Assembly (NCBI RefSeq): GCF_020480685.1
Contig: NZ_JAJAFU010000005.1
Span: 89,390 to 153,389 of the forward strand
DNA: 64,000 nt
Source: Deferrivibrio essentukiensis
GTDB taxonomy: Bacteria > Chrysiogenota > Deferribacteres > Deferribacterales > Deferrivibrionaceae
Reading direction: 5' to 3'
Numbering within the stretch: the stretch's first letter is position 1; each line of letters begins with the position of its first letter. The position numbers and the translations under genes were made by a program. Below, in pieces: positions 27,726 through 35,958 of the stretch. The notes below the pieces were generated by a model that had not been told where the DNA came from, did no database searches, and worked only from the letters and a program-made list of their open reading frames with translations.

Positions 27726-28926
27726 TAACTACCCTGTTTTTACCTGATGATTTGGCTTCTAACATTTTTTTGTCTGCTTCTTCAACAATCATTGTCGAGG
27801 TGTAACCCTCTTTCATCTCTTCCACGCCTATACTTGCAGTAAGCTTGATATCGATATTTTTATATTTAAAAACAGTTTTTCTTAAATCCGCTAATATCCT
27901 TTCGGCCACAATCGTTGCGTTTTTGATACAAGTGTTAGGCATTACTATGACAAACTCTTCACCGCCATATCTAAAAGCAAAATCAACCTTCCTAATATTC
28001 CTTTTTAAAATATTAGCCAAATATTTCAATACAAAATCTCCGACTACATGTCCGTAATTATCATTAACCGATTTAAAATCATCTATATCTATAAAAATAA
28101 TACTAAATGTTTTCCCATATCTTTCATATTCCTCTGCCACCCTCTCGACAACCTCATCAAAATATTGACGATTGTAAAGCCCTGTCAAATAATCACGTAT
28201 TATCTGTGCCTTGTAGGTTTCAAGTTCATCTTTAATTTTCTCAAGTATATTATTGTTCATATTTATTTTGGCTTTCATACCTTTTATTTGCTGTTTTTTT
28301 TCAGTCAATTCTGTTACAAACTTCTCTTTCATTAAAACTTTATCCTTTATTAGCTCGCTTAAGTTATTAAGTTGATTCACGATATACCCAAGGACGTCTT
28401 CTAAAGATTCTTTCTTAGATACTTCCTCAGCGGTAAGGCTAAGCTCAATTATCAATTTTTTATCAGTATTAATATCATCTGAAATTATACTTAACTTGTC
28501 ATTGTAAGACTCATCTATAAGAGCAGCTGTTTTATCTATACCAGCAACAATATCATATATAACAGATTTTATCCTATCAAAAGCACCATAACTTTTTTCA
28601 AGTCTATCAACAATAATTGTTATAAGCTCAATTATAACCTGCTTTTTCTCATCATATGACCCACCTCTAAGAATTTCTGCAAAATGATTAATTAAGTCGT
28701 TAGGGATGACTCCATATAATTTATCAAAAAAAGTCAAAAACTTCTGAGCAAACTCATCCATACAGTCATTACATTCCAACTTTCTTAGAAGAAGATTAAA
28801 TCTCTGATTGTTACTTAAATAATCTCTAAAATTTTCTTTAGACAATACTTCATTTTTTGCTCTTAATTGCTTTAGTATTTCAATAATTATTTCACCAAAC
28901 TCAACTAAGAAAGTTTGCCTATCCAT
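27715..28926 (-). CDS. Diguanylate cyclase with N-terminal helical domain
   Basis: 403 aa. Residues 1-225 form a soluble all-helical region ending in a coiled coil; residues about 240-400 are a GGDEF domain starting at DYLTGLYNRQYFDE. The active site is GGEEF (FRYGGEEFVIVMPN), which is functional in the family. An RxxD (RKVD) lies five residues upstream of GGEEF, the position of the inhibitory I-site, so product feedback is expected. It makes cyclic di-GMP, a possible ligand of the PilB MshEN domain encoded in the same gene array. No membrane helix or known sensor domain is seen. Confidence 0.9.
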   Translation of the reverse strand: MDRQTFLVEFGEIIIEILKQLRAKNEVLSKENFRDYLSNNQRFNLLLRKLECNDCMDEFAQKFLTFFDKLYGVIPNDLINHFAEILRGGSYDEKKQVIIELITIIVDRLEKSYGAFDRIKSVIYDIVAGIDKTAALIDESYNDKLSIISDDINTDKKLIIELSLTAEEVSKKESLEDVLGYIVNQLNNLSELIKDKVLMKEKFVTELTEKKQQIKGMKAKINMNNNILEKIKDELETYKAQIIRDYLTGLYNRQYFDEVVERVAEEYERYGKTFSIIFIDIDDFKSVNDNYGHVVGDFVLKYLANILKRNIRKVDFAFRYGGEEFVIVMPNTCIKNATIVAERILADLRKTVFKYKNIDIKLTASIGVEEMKEGYTSTMIVEEADKKMLEAKSSGKNRVVSEH

Positions 28927-29449
28927 CCAAATGCCCTTTTAATAGTTTTCTCATATCCTCAAAAAAACTCAAAGCTGTTTCAAGTGTATAATCGTAAAAA
29001 GTCCAAGGCAGTTTTTCAAAAGTATTACCCTTTCTCATTAATTGTACATCACCATATATAGAGTTTGCAATATAAATTCTATGAGTAAAGTTTTTAGTGC
29101 TTGCAGCGACCACCTTTTCGAGAGCGACATAGCCGGGGTCGATATTAATCATTCTTTTACCGTTTTTCAGATATTTATCTTCTATTTCAACGGCTTTTAG
29201 TTTTAGAGAAACTATTTCATCAGGTAACATAAAGTATTTAAACCCCGCAAAATACTTATAAAGAGACTCCCCCATTTCCGGCACATAATACGTCGTGTGG
29301 GAAAAAGGGAAAATTTCAGATTTAATATAAATTTTTCCGAAATTTTCCTCTAATATTTTGTCAGGGTTACTTATTTCATTTTCATTATAAAGAACAGCAC
29401 AAAATAGAACAACCTCAAGCGGCCTTCTTACCCCTCCGCCAAAAACCAT
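28919..29449 (-). CDS. DUF4416-family protein
   Basis: 176 aa. Conserved parts FPFSHTTYYVPEMGESLYKYF, INIDPGYVALEKVVAASTKN, HRIYIANSIYGDV and the WTFYDYTLETALSFF segment fit DUF4416, a family of unknown function common in Deltaproteobacteria-like genomes. It follows hfq by 3 bases and overlaps the diguanylate cyclase gene by 8. Confidence 0.78.
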   Translation of the reverse strand: MVFGGGVRRPLEVVLFCAVLYNENEISNPDKILEENFGKIYIKSEIFPFSHTTYYVPEMGESLYKYFAGFKYFMLPDEIVSLKLKAVEIEDKYLKNGKRMINIDPGYVALEKVVAASTKNFTHRIYIANSIYGDVQLMRKGNTFEKLPWTFYDYTLETALSFFEDMRKLLKGHLDG

Positions 29450-29452
29450 AAA

Positions 29453-29677
29453 CTATTCTACTTCAATTTCAGGTATTTCTTCTGAAGGCTCAATAGTAGA
29501 TATAGCGTGCTTGTAAATCATTTTTTGATTTTCATCTTTTAAAACAATCACAAAATTATCAAACCCTTTAACAAGCCCTTCAAGTTTGACACCATTCATA
29601 AGATAAACGGTAACCGGTATCCTTTTTCTCCTCACATGATTAAGAAACAAATCTTGAATATTCAGCTTTTTACTCAT
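29453..29677 (-). CDS. hfq: RNA chaperone Hfq
   Basis: 74 aa. The Sm1 motif ([27 protein letters not shown]) and Sm2 motif with the invariant YKHAIST are intact, as is N-terminal QDLFLN of the proximal RNA-binding face. The C-terminal tail is short and acidic. Hfq forms a hexamer that pairs small RNAs with mRNAs. In many genomes it follows miaA directly; here 1.2 kb of decayed sequence separates them, and hfq has its own promoter. Confidence 0.97.
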   Translation of the reverse strand: MSKKLNIQDLFLNHVRRKRIPVTVYLMNGVKLEGLVKGFDNFVIVLKDENQKMIYKHAISTIEPSEEIPEIEVE

Positions 29678-29721
29678 AAAAACTATCCCCTCACTTCTTA
29701 TTTTAAAACAACTACTTTCTT

Positions 29722-29750
29722 ATTGTATAATATACTTATGATTATTTCAA
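29722..29750 (-). promoter_or_regulatory. Sigma-70 promoter of hfq
   Basis: On the minus strand TTGAAA (29750-29745), 17-base spacer, TACAAT (29727-29722). This would drive the hfq-headed gene array. Start expected near 29715, about 38 bases before the ATG. Confidence 0.6.
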
Positions 29751-29869
29751 GATTATTTGCACGTCAACACATTTTTTAACAATAAACTATAATTAAAAAT
29801 AAAAACACATTGAATAGCAAAAAAATAATATAACATTTTAGTTACTATATATTGGGGGCAAGTTGGTAT

Positions 29870-30031
29870 ATGACATTAATTTCATTTCTATCGAATAAGA
29901 TAATTTCCTTTCTACCATTAATTATAACTTTAACAATAGTAGGAGTGACTATTTGGAGTAGCCATAAAATTCTAATTGCAAAAAACAGCGACATTGGAAG
30001 TGACAAGCTTTTCCCTAAACAGATTATTGAG
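29870..30031 (+). pseudogene. 5' remnant of an MscS-type mechanosensitive channel gene
   Basis: A GGGGGC ribosome site at 29854 precedes ATG 29870. The frame encodes an N-terminal hydrophobic helix (IISFLPLIITLTIVGVTIW) and a stretch with GSDKLFPKQIIEA, which resembles the first cytoplasmic loop of MscS-family channels (the R/K-x-P-R/K-Q segment). It then runs into the left end of an IS relic at about 30030 and stops at 30052. Nothing downstream of the first ~54 codons is left, so this is the broken head of a channel gene. The family call is from a short match and is tentative. Confidence 0.45.
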
Positions 30032-30550
30032 GCCTTTGTTGCCACTCTTTAACCTTATCTATTATCTTATCTGTAATTTCACTAATTGCCACAGGGGATA
30101 TGTTTATCCCATATAATTCTGTTATATGCGATGAAATATCTTTATAGCTCATACCTAAGCCATACATAGCCAATATTTTACCCTCTATTTCATCACTAAT
30201 GTCATCTAATGTTTTTTGACTATCTGAGGCTCAAATTCACCATCCCTATGGAGTACTTAATTCAAAACTACCTGCTGAGCTTTTTATTGTCTTTTTATTG
30301 TAGCCATTACTGCGATTTTTTCTTGTCTTCAGACTATTCAGCATTTAAATGCATGCTTATTTCTGCTTCAAGAGCTGTTTCCACCAATTCTTTAATCAAA
30401 GAACTTAGAATACCATCTTTACCTGTTAATTTCTTGCCTGATAATAAATCTTCTAATTCTTTTTCAAAATTAAATTTCTTTTCCATGTCAAGATTCATCC
30501 TAATTTATTCTTCTTTATAATACCTTGACACGGAATTTTGAACAGTCTCT
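30031..30550 (-). mobile_element. Degenerate IS256 (Mutator)-family transposase relic
   Basis: Reading the minus strand from ATG 30498 gives MNLDMEKKFNFEKELEDLL...KKLTGKDGILSSLIKELVETALEAEISMHL and then a stop, the standard N-terminus of IS256 transposases. After a deleted part the frame resumes near 30240 with EFEPQIVKKH, a one-base frameshift, and DISDEIEGKILAMYGLGMSY...SEITDKIIDKVKEWQQRP, where it ends. The DDE catalytic core is completely missing. Just outside the start (30550-30527) the minus strand reads GAGACTGTTCAAAATTCCG, the form of an IS256 terminal repeat; the opposite end is lost. The element is dead: at least one stop, one frameshift and two deletions. Confidence 0.88.
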
Positions 30551-30564
30551 TTTAAAAGCCTTAA

Positions 30565-30783
30565 TTATAAGTATATTTCATGCTTAGAGCGGCACTTGCT
30601 GCACTCTATGTACAATTTTCTTCTATTGTAGTTTTTTTCAAATGAGCAATAAAGCTCTCTATGCGGGGTACTCCCTTCACATTTTTCACAATAATAAGTA
30701 GTTTTACCGACATCACACCCGTTGATAAAGCAAAATAGGAGAAGACCAACTACAAATATAAGATACATTAATAAATGAATCAT
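30565..30783 (-). CDS. Small membrane-anchored protein with two CxxC pairs
   Basis: 72 aa. An N-terminal hydrophobic helix (about residues 3-21) is followed by a small domain with CEKC (35-38 region) and, about 27 residues later, CSKC, the spacing of a zinc ribbon; two further Cys (in NGCDVG and LYCSF) could also bind metal or anchor. The gene has a GAAGGG ribosome site and its own promoter. No family recognised. It survives intact beside the decayed IS, which suggests it is expressed. Confidence 0.55.
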   Translation of the reverse strand: MIHLLMYLIFVVGLLLFCFINGCDVGKTTYYCEKCEGSTPHRELYCSFEKNYNRRKLYIECSKCRSKHEIYL

Positions 30784-30832
30784 AAGCCCTTCTTCTCATA
30801 GGAAACCTAACTTACAGGCCCTATAATAAAAT

Positions 30833-30861
30833 ATTGTATATATAATTTGTTTTAATTACAA
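30833..30861 (-). promoter_or_regulatory. Sigma-70 promoter of the small CxxC gene
   Basis: On the minus strand TTGTAA (30861-30856), 17-base spacer, TACAAT (30838-30833), about 50 bases upstream of the start codon at 30783. Confidence 0.5.
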
Positions 30862-30889
30862 TTTACACCATATACTATAGGTGTCAAGA

Positions 30890-31813
30890 TTAATTAACTT
30901 CAGGCTTATAATTATTTGTAAATTCTCTAAAAAATGCATCTCTGTCAATAATTGAAAAGTTTAAAAACCTCACATTTTTCATATGTCTAAACCATGTAAG
31001 CTGCCTTTTGGCAAAATTTCTCGTTTTCTTCTTTATGTCTGAAATAATACTTTCAATATCGCCACCATATCTTAAAAAAGCAGCCAACTCTCTGTAACCA
31101 ATAGCTTTAAAACCGGGAGAATTTTCATCATACCCTAAACTTAGCAGGTATTTTACCTCGTCAATCCACCCTAACTCAATCATCTTATCGACCCTTTTGT
31201 TTATTTTCTCATAAAGTAAATCCCTATCATTGTTAAAAATATACACATCAAAATCATATGGAAGCTTTTTATGATATTTTTTGTGCATCTTACTAAAGGG
31301 GATACCCAATACATAGTATGCCTCAAGAGCTCTTAAAGTCCTCTTTTTATCATTTTTAGAAATTTTTTGAGCATACTCTGGGTCAATATTTGACAGTCTG
31401 TTATACATTGCATCAAGTCCTATTTTTTCACACTCAACATTCAAATTACTAAAAATTTTTTCATCCCTACCACTAACCTGACAAAGCCCTTCTACTAATG
31501 ACTCCACATAAAGGCCTGTACCGCCTACAACCACTGGAAGCCTTCCTTTAGACATTATATCCGGTATAAGTTTCTCACAGTGCGCAAAAAACTCCCCTAC
31601 ATTGTATTGAATATCGGGGGTTATAATATCTACCAAATGATGTTTGCACTTTTTCAATTCGATAGCACTCGGCTTTGCAGTCCCGATATCCATAAATTTG
31701 TAGACCTGAAAAGCGTCTGCATTTATAATTTCGATATCTAAAAGCTCAGCCACTTCTAACACAAAATCTGACTTACCGGTTGCTGTTGGGCCTGTGATAA
31801 TTGGAATCTTCAT
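30890..31813 (-). CDS. miaA: tRNA dimethylallyltransferase
   Basis: 307 aa. P-loop GPTATGKSDF at residues 8-17, the DAFQVYKFMDIGTAKPS segment that holds substrate, VVGGTGLYVESL, and the C-terminal RNFAKRQLTWFRH. It adds the isopentenyl group to A37 of UNN-decoding tRNAs. It overlaps mutL by 4 bases (mutL-miaA is a widespread order). Full length. Confidence 0.96.
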   Translation of the reverse strand: MKIPIITGPTATGKSDFVLEVAELLDIEIINADAFQVYKFMDIGTAKPSAIELKKCKHHLVDIITPDIQYNVGEFFAHCEKLIPDIMSKGRLPVVVGGTGLYVESLVEGLCQVSGRDEKIFSNLNVECEKIGLDAMYNRLSNIDPEYAQKISKNDKKRTLRALEAYYVLGIPFSKMHKKYHKKLPYDFDVYIFNNDRDLLYEKINKRVDKMIELGWIDEVKYLLSLGYDENSPGFKAIGYRELAAFLRYGGDIESIISDIKKKTRNFAKRQLTWFRHMKNVRFLNFSIIDRDAFFREFTNNYKPEVN

Positions 31814-33486
31814 AGCCTATGAAACTTCTTGTAAATCTCTTCCTTACTCATTTTATAAACTATAGGCCTGCCGTGAGGGCAGGTGTATGGATTTTTTGTT
31901 TCAAAAAGATCTTTGACAATTTTACTCATTTCATAATCGGTAAGTTTTTCCCCTGCCTTTATGGCAGTCTTGCATGCCATAGTCAAAGATAATGAATCAA
32001 GGAAGTTATCACTTTTATTGTTATTAAACTCATTCAAAAGCTCTACAAACTCATTTTCTATATTTTTATGAACAATACTTGTAGGTACACTCAGAATAGA
32101 AATAAAATTACCGCCAAAATCTTCTAACTCAAATCCAAGCCTTAAAAAGTTATTTAAATTATTTAATACAATATCTTTATCATTATCACTCAATTCTACA
32201 ATAATAGGCTCTACAAGCTTTATTTTTGTGACAAAATTATTAGTATTTGAAATAAATTTTTCATATAATACCCTTTCATGGGCAATATGCTGGTCAATAA
32301 AATAAACTTCACCATCCTTTTCTACTAATATTACAGAATCAAAAACTTGACCTATTACCTTTATTTCATCCTTTTCCTCAAAAGTGTCAGAATACGATGA
32401 TGTTACTAACTCATCAACACTTGAAGAATAATTTATAATGTTCTCTTTCACGAAATAGTTTGTCTGAATATTATCAAGTCGATAGACAACGCTACCGCTA
32501 TTACTTAACTGTTGCTTTCCGAGATTAGATGAAATAATTTTGTTAACTGCTGAAAATACATCTCTATCATTTAAAAATTTAACATTCATCTTTGTGGGAT
32601 GCACATTCACATCAACTGCATCAGGATTAATTTTTATGGATACTACGCCTGCAGGATATTTATTTTGAGGCAATTTTCTAAAATATGCCTGAACAACTGC
32701 CTGAGTTAAAGCAAAATCTTTTATTACTCTATTATTAAGACCAACAAAAATATAGTCTTTCCTATTTCTTTGAACATTTGGCAGTGACAAAACTGCTTCA
32801 ATTTTAATATTATTATGATTATCATTAATATAAAATACGTTATTTAAACCAAAAGATGAAATAAATCTATCTTTCATGCTGTCATATTTTGAGAAAGTAA
32901 TCACATTCTTTTCATCAACAAAAAGCTCTACCTCGATATTATGATTAATTGAGCTAAAGATTTTAACAAATCTTATAATTTCTCTCTGTTCAGCAGAAAT
33001 AGATTTAATAAATTTTCTTCTTGCAGGGACATTTTCAAAAAGATTTTTTACGGTGACAGTTGTTCCATTTTGGATTTTACCTGGTTTTGTCTCCCCTACT
33101 CTTCCAAAATATACTTGCAATTCTGCCGCTTCATACCCTTCCCTTTTAGACTCAATTTTAAAATCACTTACGGAAGATATTGCGGCTAAGGCTTCCCCTC
33201 TAAAACCAAAAGTATTAATTCTGTATACATCTTCTATGTTAGATATTTTACTGGTAGAATATCTTAAGACAGCATTCTTTAAATCTTCGGGTAAAATACC
33301 TCTGCCATTATCGGTTACCTTTATAAGTCCAAGACCACCGTCAAATATGTCTATTCGTATAAAAGTTGCACCGGCATCGACAGCGTTTTCAACAAGCTCT
33401 TTTACCACATTAAAGGGGCGCTCTACGACTTCCCCTGCTGCAATTTTATTAGCAATCTTTTGATCTAAGATTTTTATTTCAGACAC
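31810..33486 (-). CDS. mutL: DNA mismatch repair protein MutL
   Basis: 558 aa. The N-terminal GHKL ATPase has IAAGEVVERP, KELVENAVDAGA, DNGRGI and FGFRGEALAAISS. The C-terminal domain keeps the endonuclease motif as DQHIAHERVLYE (consensus DQHAxxER), together with ACKTAIKAG and CPHGRP, so this is the nicking type of MutL found where MutH is absent. The linker (about 335-385) is short. It lies between accA (2-base gap) and miaA. Confidence 0.95.
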   Translation of the reverse strand: MSEIKILDQKIANKIAAGEVVERPFNVVKELVENAVDAGATFIRIDIFDGGLGLIKVTDNGRGILPEDLKNAVLRYSTSKISNIEDVYRINTFGFRGEALAAISSVSDFKIESKREGYEAAELQVYFGRVGETKPGKIQNGTTVTVKNLFENVPARRKFIKSISAEQREIIRFVKIFSSINHNIEVELFVDEKNVITFSKYDSMKDRFISSFGLNNVFYINDNHNNIKIEAVLSLPNVQRNRKDYIFVGLNNRVIKDFALTQAVVQAYFRKLPQNKYPAGVVSIKINPDAVDVNVHPTKMNVKFLNDRDVFSAVNKIISSNLGKQQLSNSGSVVYRLDNIQTNYFVKENIINYSSSVDELVTSSYSDTFEEKDEIKVIGQVFDSVILVEKDGEVYFIDQHIAHERVLYEKFISNTNNFVTKIKLVEPIIVELSDNDKDIVLNNLNNFLRLGFELEDFGGNFISILSVPTSIVHKNIENEFVELLNEFNNNKSDNFLDSLSLTMACKTAIKAGEKLTDYEMSKIVKDLFETKNPYTCPHGRPIVYKMSKEEIYKKFHRL

Positions 33487-33488
33487 AA

Positions 33489-34445
33489 CTAACCGGCAAA
33501 AACACCCATTTTTCTGAATTTTTCATATCTATGTTCAAAAAGTCGTTGTGGAGACATAGATTTTAACTCTTGCAGACTTTTGAATATCGCCTTTCTTACA
33601 TTTGATGCGGTCTGCACGTGGTCTCTGTGACTTCCCCCTAATGGTTCAGGAATAATTTCATCAATTATATTAAATTTAATTAAATCTTGTGCCGTCAACT
33701 TTAAAGCCTCTGCTGCTCTTTTGGCGTAAGATGGGTCTTTCCAAAGAATAGAAGCGCACCCTTCAGGGCTTATTACAGCATAAATTGAATGCTCAAGCAT
33801 CAATACTTTATTCCCAACAGCTATTCCAAGGGCGCCACCACTCCCCCCTTCGCCGGAAATAACGGTAATAATTGGTACAGTCAAACCTGCCATTTCAAAG
33901 AGGTTTCTTGCAATGGCCTCAGCCTGCCCTCTTTCCTCGGCACCAATTCCGGGATATGCCCCGGGTGTATCAACAAAGGTTATTATCGGTCTTTTGAATT
34001 TTTCAGCCATATGAAAAATTCTGAGAGCCTTTCTATAACCTTCCGGATTTGCCATACCAAAGTTTCTTACAATATTTTCTTTGGTATTTCTTCCTTTTTG
34101 ATGCCCAACCACAACCACAGGCTCACCTTCAAATTTTGCCACACCAGCCACAATGGCAGGGTCATCTCTAAAAAGCCTGTCCCCATGAAGCTCACAAAAA
34201 TCCGTAAAGATTAGCTTTATATAATCCATTGTGTAAGGTCTGTTAGGATGCCTTGCCACAAGGACCTTTTGTGCCGGAGTTAAGTTTTTATAAACAGATG
34301 CCTTAACCTTTTCCAGCTTCTTTTCCAAAGACTGAATTTCACTTTTGAAATCATCATCTGCTATATTTGATAAATTTTTAAGCTCTTCTATTTTTGTCTC
34401 AAGTTCATAAATCTGAGATTCAAATTCTAAAGGTTGTACTGTCAT
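33489..34445 (-). CDS. accA: Acetyl-CoA carboxylase carboxyltransferase subunit alpha
   Basis: About 318 aa. N-terminal coiled region (1-70) then the carboxyltransferase domain with [41 protein letters not shown] and [16 protein letters not shown]. It transfers carboxyl from biotin to acetyl-CoA with AccD, which is not in the window. I place the start at ATG 34445, with GGGAG 9 bases upstream; an in-frame TTG three codons earlier would sit too close to it. Confidence 0.95.
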   Translation of the reverse strand: MTVQPLEFESQIYELETKIEELKNLSNIADDDFKSEIQSLEKKLEKVKASVYKNLTPAQKVLVARHPNRPYTMDYIKLIFTDFCELHGDRLFRDDPAIVAGVAKFEGEPVVVVGHQKGRNTKENIVRNFGMANPEGYRKALRIFHMAEKFKRPIITFVDTPGAYPGIGAEERGQAEAIARNLFEMAGLTVPIITVISGEGGSGGALGIAVGNKVLMLEHSIYAVISPEGCASILWKDPSYAKRAAEALKLTAQDLIKFNIIDEIIPEPLGGSHRDHVQTASNVRKAIFKSLQELKSMSPQRLFEHRYEKFRKMGVFAG

Positions 34446-34469
34446 AATAATCAACTCCCAAGCTAATTT

Positions 34470-34499
34470 AATATATCTTTAATAGATAACACATATCAA
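34470..34499 (-). promoter_or_regulatory. Possible promoter of accA-mutL-miaA
   Basis: Minus strand TTGATA (34499-34494), 18-base spacer, TATATT (34475-34470). It would start transcription about 20 bases before the accA start. The 18-base spacing and weak -35 make it moderate. Confidence 0.4.
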
Positions 34500-34608
34500 A
34501 TAATTTGGCAAAATAATTTTCTGAATCTGCCCTCATTTGATCTGAAGATGTCAATTTCATATAAAATATCAGAAACATTGCATAAAAAATACTATATTCG
34601 TTTTATTA

Positions 34609-34637
34609 TTTACAAGCACTGTCTTTAGTGTTATTAT
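34609..34637 (+). promoter_or_regulatory. Sigma-70 promoter of ald
   Basis: TTTACA (34609-34614), 17-base spacer, TATTAT (34632-34637) with an extended -10 TGT in front. The start point would be near 34644, directly before the inverted repeat at 34646. Confidence 0.6.
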
Positions 34638-34645
34638 GAATTTTT

Positions 34646-34685
34646 AGTTTAACTAAACTTAAAAATATACTTTATAACTAAACTT
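34646..34685 (+). repeat. Inverted and direct repeats at the ald start, candidate operator
   Basis: AGTTTA-AC-TAAACT (34646-34659) is a 6-bp inverted repeat sitting at the predicted +1. Its right half, AACTAAACTT (34651-34660), recurs exactly at 34676-34685, immediately before the GGAGG ribosome site. The 25-base period and location suggest a regulator binding two sites, but no regulator is identified. Confidence 0.45.
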
Positions 34686-34695
34686 GGAGGAAACA

Positions 34696-35808
34696 ATGAT
34701 AGTAGGCGTACCAAAGGAAATTAAAAACAATGAGAACAGAGTAAGTATGACACCTGCAGGCGTGCATCAGTTTGTTGCGGCCGGCCACGAGGTATTGATT
34801 CAAAAAGGTGCTGGGCTTGGAAGCGGTATTACTGATGAGGAATATATCAAAGAGGGTGCAAAAATTCTTGATACAGCAAAGGAAATTTTTGACAGTGCGG
34901 AAATGATTGTCAAAGTAAAAGAGCCTCAGGCTGTTGAAATTGAAATGCTCAAAGAGGGTCAAATTTTATACACATATCTCCATCTTGCCCCTGACAAGCC
35001 TCAAACAATAGGACTTATTGAGAAAAAGGTCGTAGGTATCGCATACGAAACAATAGAGGTAAACAGAAAGCTCCCTCTACTTGAGCCTATGAGCGAGGTT
35101 GCAGGTAAAATGGCGTCAATGATGGCAGCACATTTTCTTGCCAAGCCATACGGTGGCAGAGGTATGCTTGCCGGCGGTGTGGCAGGCACTCATAGTGCAA
35201 AATTTGTAATATTGGGCGGAGGGACTGCTGGTATTAACGCAGCAAAGATAGCAGCTGGGCTTGGAGCAAAGGTAGTTGTAATGGATGTAAATTTGGAAAG
35301 GATGAGATATCTTGAAGATGTATTGCCCAAAAACTGCGAAACAATTATGTCAAACAGGTATAACATAATGAATGAAATAAAAGATGCCGATGCTGTTATC
35401 GGTACGGTTTTAATTCCGGGTGCAAAAGCACCTCACCTCATTACGAGGGATATGCTTAAACTTATGCAGCCCGGAGCTGTAATTGTAGATGTATCTATTG
35501 ACCAGGGTGGATGCGTGGAAACCTCAAGGCCGACTACACATCAAGACCCTGTGTATGAAGTCGATGGAATTATTCACTATTGTGTTGCAAATATGCCCGG
35601 AGCTTACGCGAGGACATCTACATTTGCACTTACAAATGCTACACTTTCATATGGTCTTGAAATAGCTAACAAAGGATGGAAAAAAGCTGCCCTTGAAAAT
35701 CCTGCAATTTTTAAAGGGGTAAATGTTTACGACGGGCATGTTACTTGCAAGCCTGTAGCTGAAGCTCACGAATTACCTTATACTGACCTTTCCCTTTTAA
35801 TACAGTAA
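34696..35808 (+). CDS. ald: Alanine dehydrogenase
   Basis: 370 aa from ATG 34696, which follows GGAGG at 34686; a TTG at 34684 overlaps that site and is rejected. The protein shows IVGVPKEIKNNENRVSMTP, the catalytic region KVKEPQAVE and LHLAPD, and the Rossmann loop VILGGGTAGINAAKIAAGLGA. It interconverts L-alanine and pyruvate plus ammonia with NAD. It stands alone between an extended -10 promoter and a terminator. Confidence 0.96.
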   Translation: MIVGVPKEIKNNENRVSMTPAGVHQFVAAGHEVLIQKGAGLGSGITDEEYIKEGAKILDTAKEIFDSAEMIVKVKEPQAVEIEMLKEGQILYTYLHLAPDKPQTIGLIEKKVVGIAYETIEVNRKLPLLEPMSEVAGKMASMMAAHFLAKPYGGRGMLAGGVAGTHSAKFVILGGGTAGINAAKIAAGLGAKVVVMDVNLERMRYLEDVLPKNCETIMSNRYNIMNEIKDADAVIGTVLIPGAKAPHLITRDMLKLMQPGAVIVDVSIDQGGCVETSRPTTHQDPVYEVDGIIHYCVANMPGAYARTSTFALTNATLSYGLEIANKGWKKAALENPAIFKGVNVYDGHVTCKPVAEAHELPYTDLSLLIQ

Positions 35809-35836
35809 AAAAATCCCCTATATGGGGATTTTTTCT
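35807..35836 (+). terminator. Rho-independent terminator after ald
   Basis: AAAAAATCCCC pairs with GGGGATTTTTT around a TATAT loop, ending in a T run. The symmetric A/T flanks would work both ways, though no convergent gene is present. Confidence 0.85.
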
Positions 35837-35894
35837 TATTATATTAATCATATATTTCTAAAAACAAGTTCAGACCAATCTTTCATATCCACAC

Positions 35895-35943
35895 TTGACA
35901 CAATATGAAAACTGTATTATCTTCAGAGAGAACAAATGTTCTC
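35895..35943 (+). promoter_or_regulatory. lexA promoter with a perfect LexA (SOS) box
   Basis: TTGACA (35895-35900) is followed at 17 bases by TATCTT (35918-35923). Just after it, GAGAAC-AAAT-GTTCTC (35928-35943) is a perfect 6-bp-arm palindrome containing GAACNNNNGTTC, the Bacillus/Cheo-type LexA target. Its position at the start point fits autorepression. It also shows that the in-frame ATG at 35905 cannot be the real lexA start. Confidence 0.8.
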
Positions 35944-35958
35944 AAAAGGTATTATGTT

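Noticed and set aside
30209..30520. 103-codon plus-strand ORF
   Set aside because: It is the antisense of the IS256 transposase fragment, whose minus-strand translation matches the family well.
35905..35958. lexA start at ATG 35905 giving an 18-residue extension
   Set aside because: The frame would run through the promoter -10 and the LexA box; the ATG at 35959 has a ribosome site and gives the standard LexA N-terminus.
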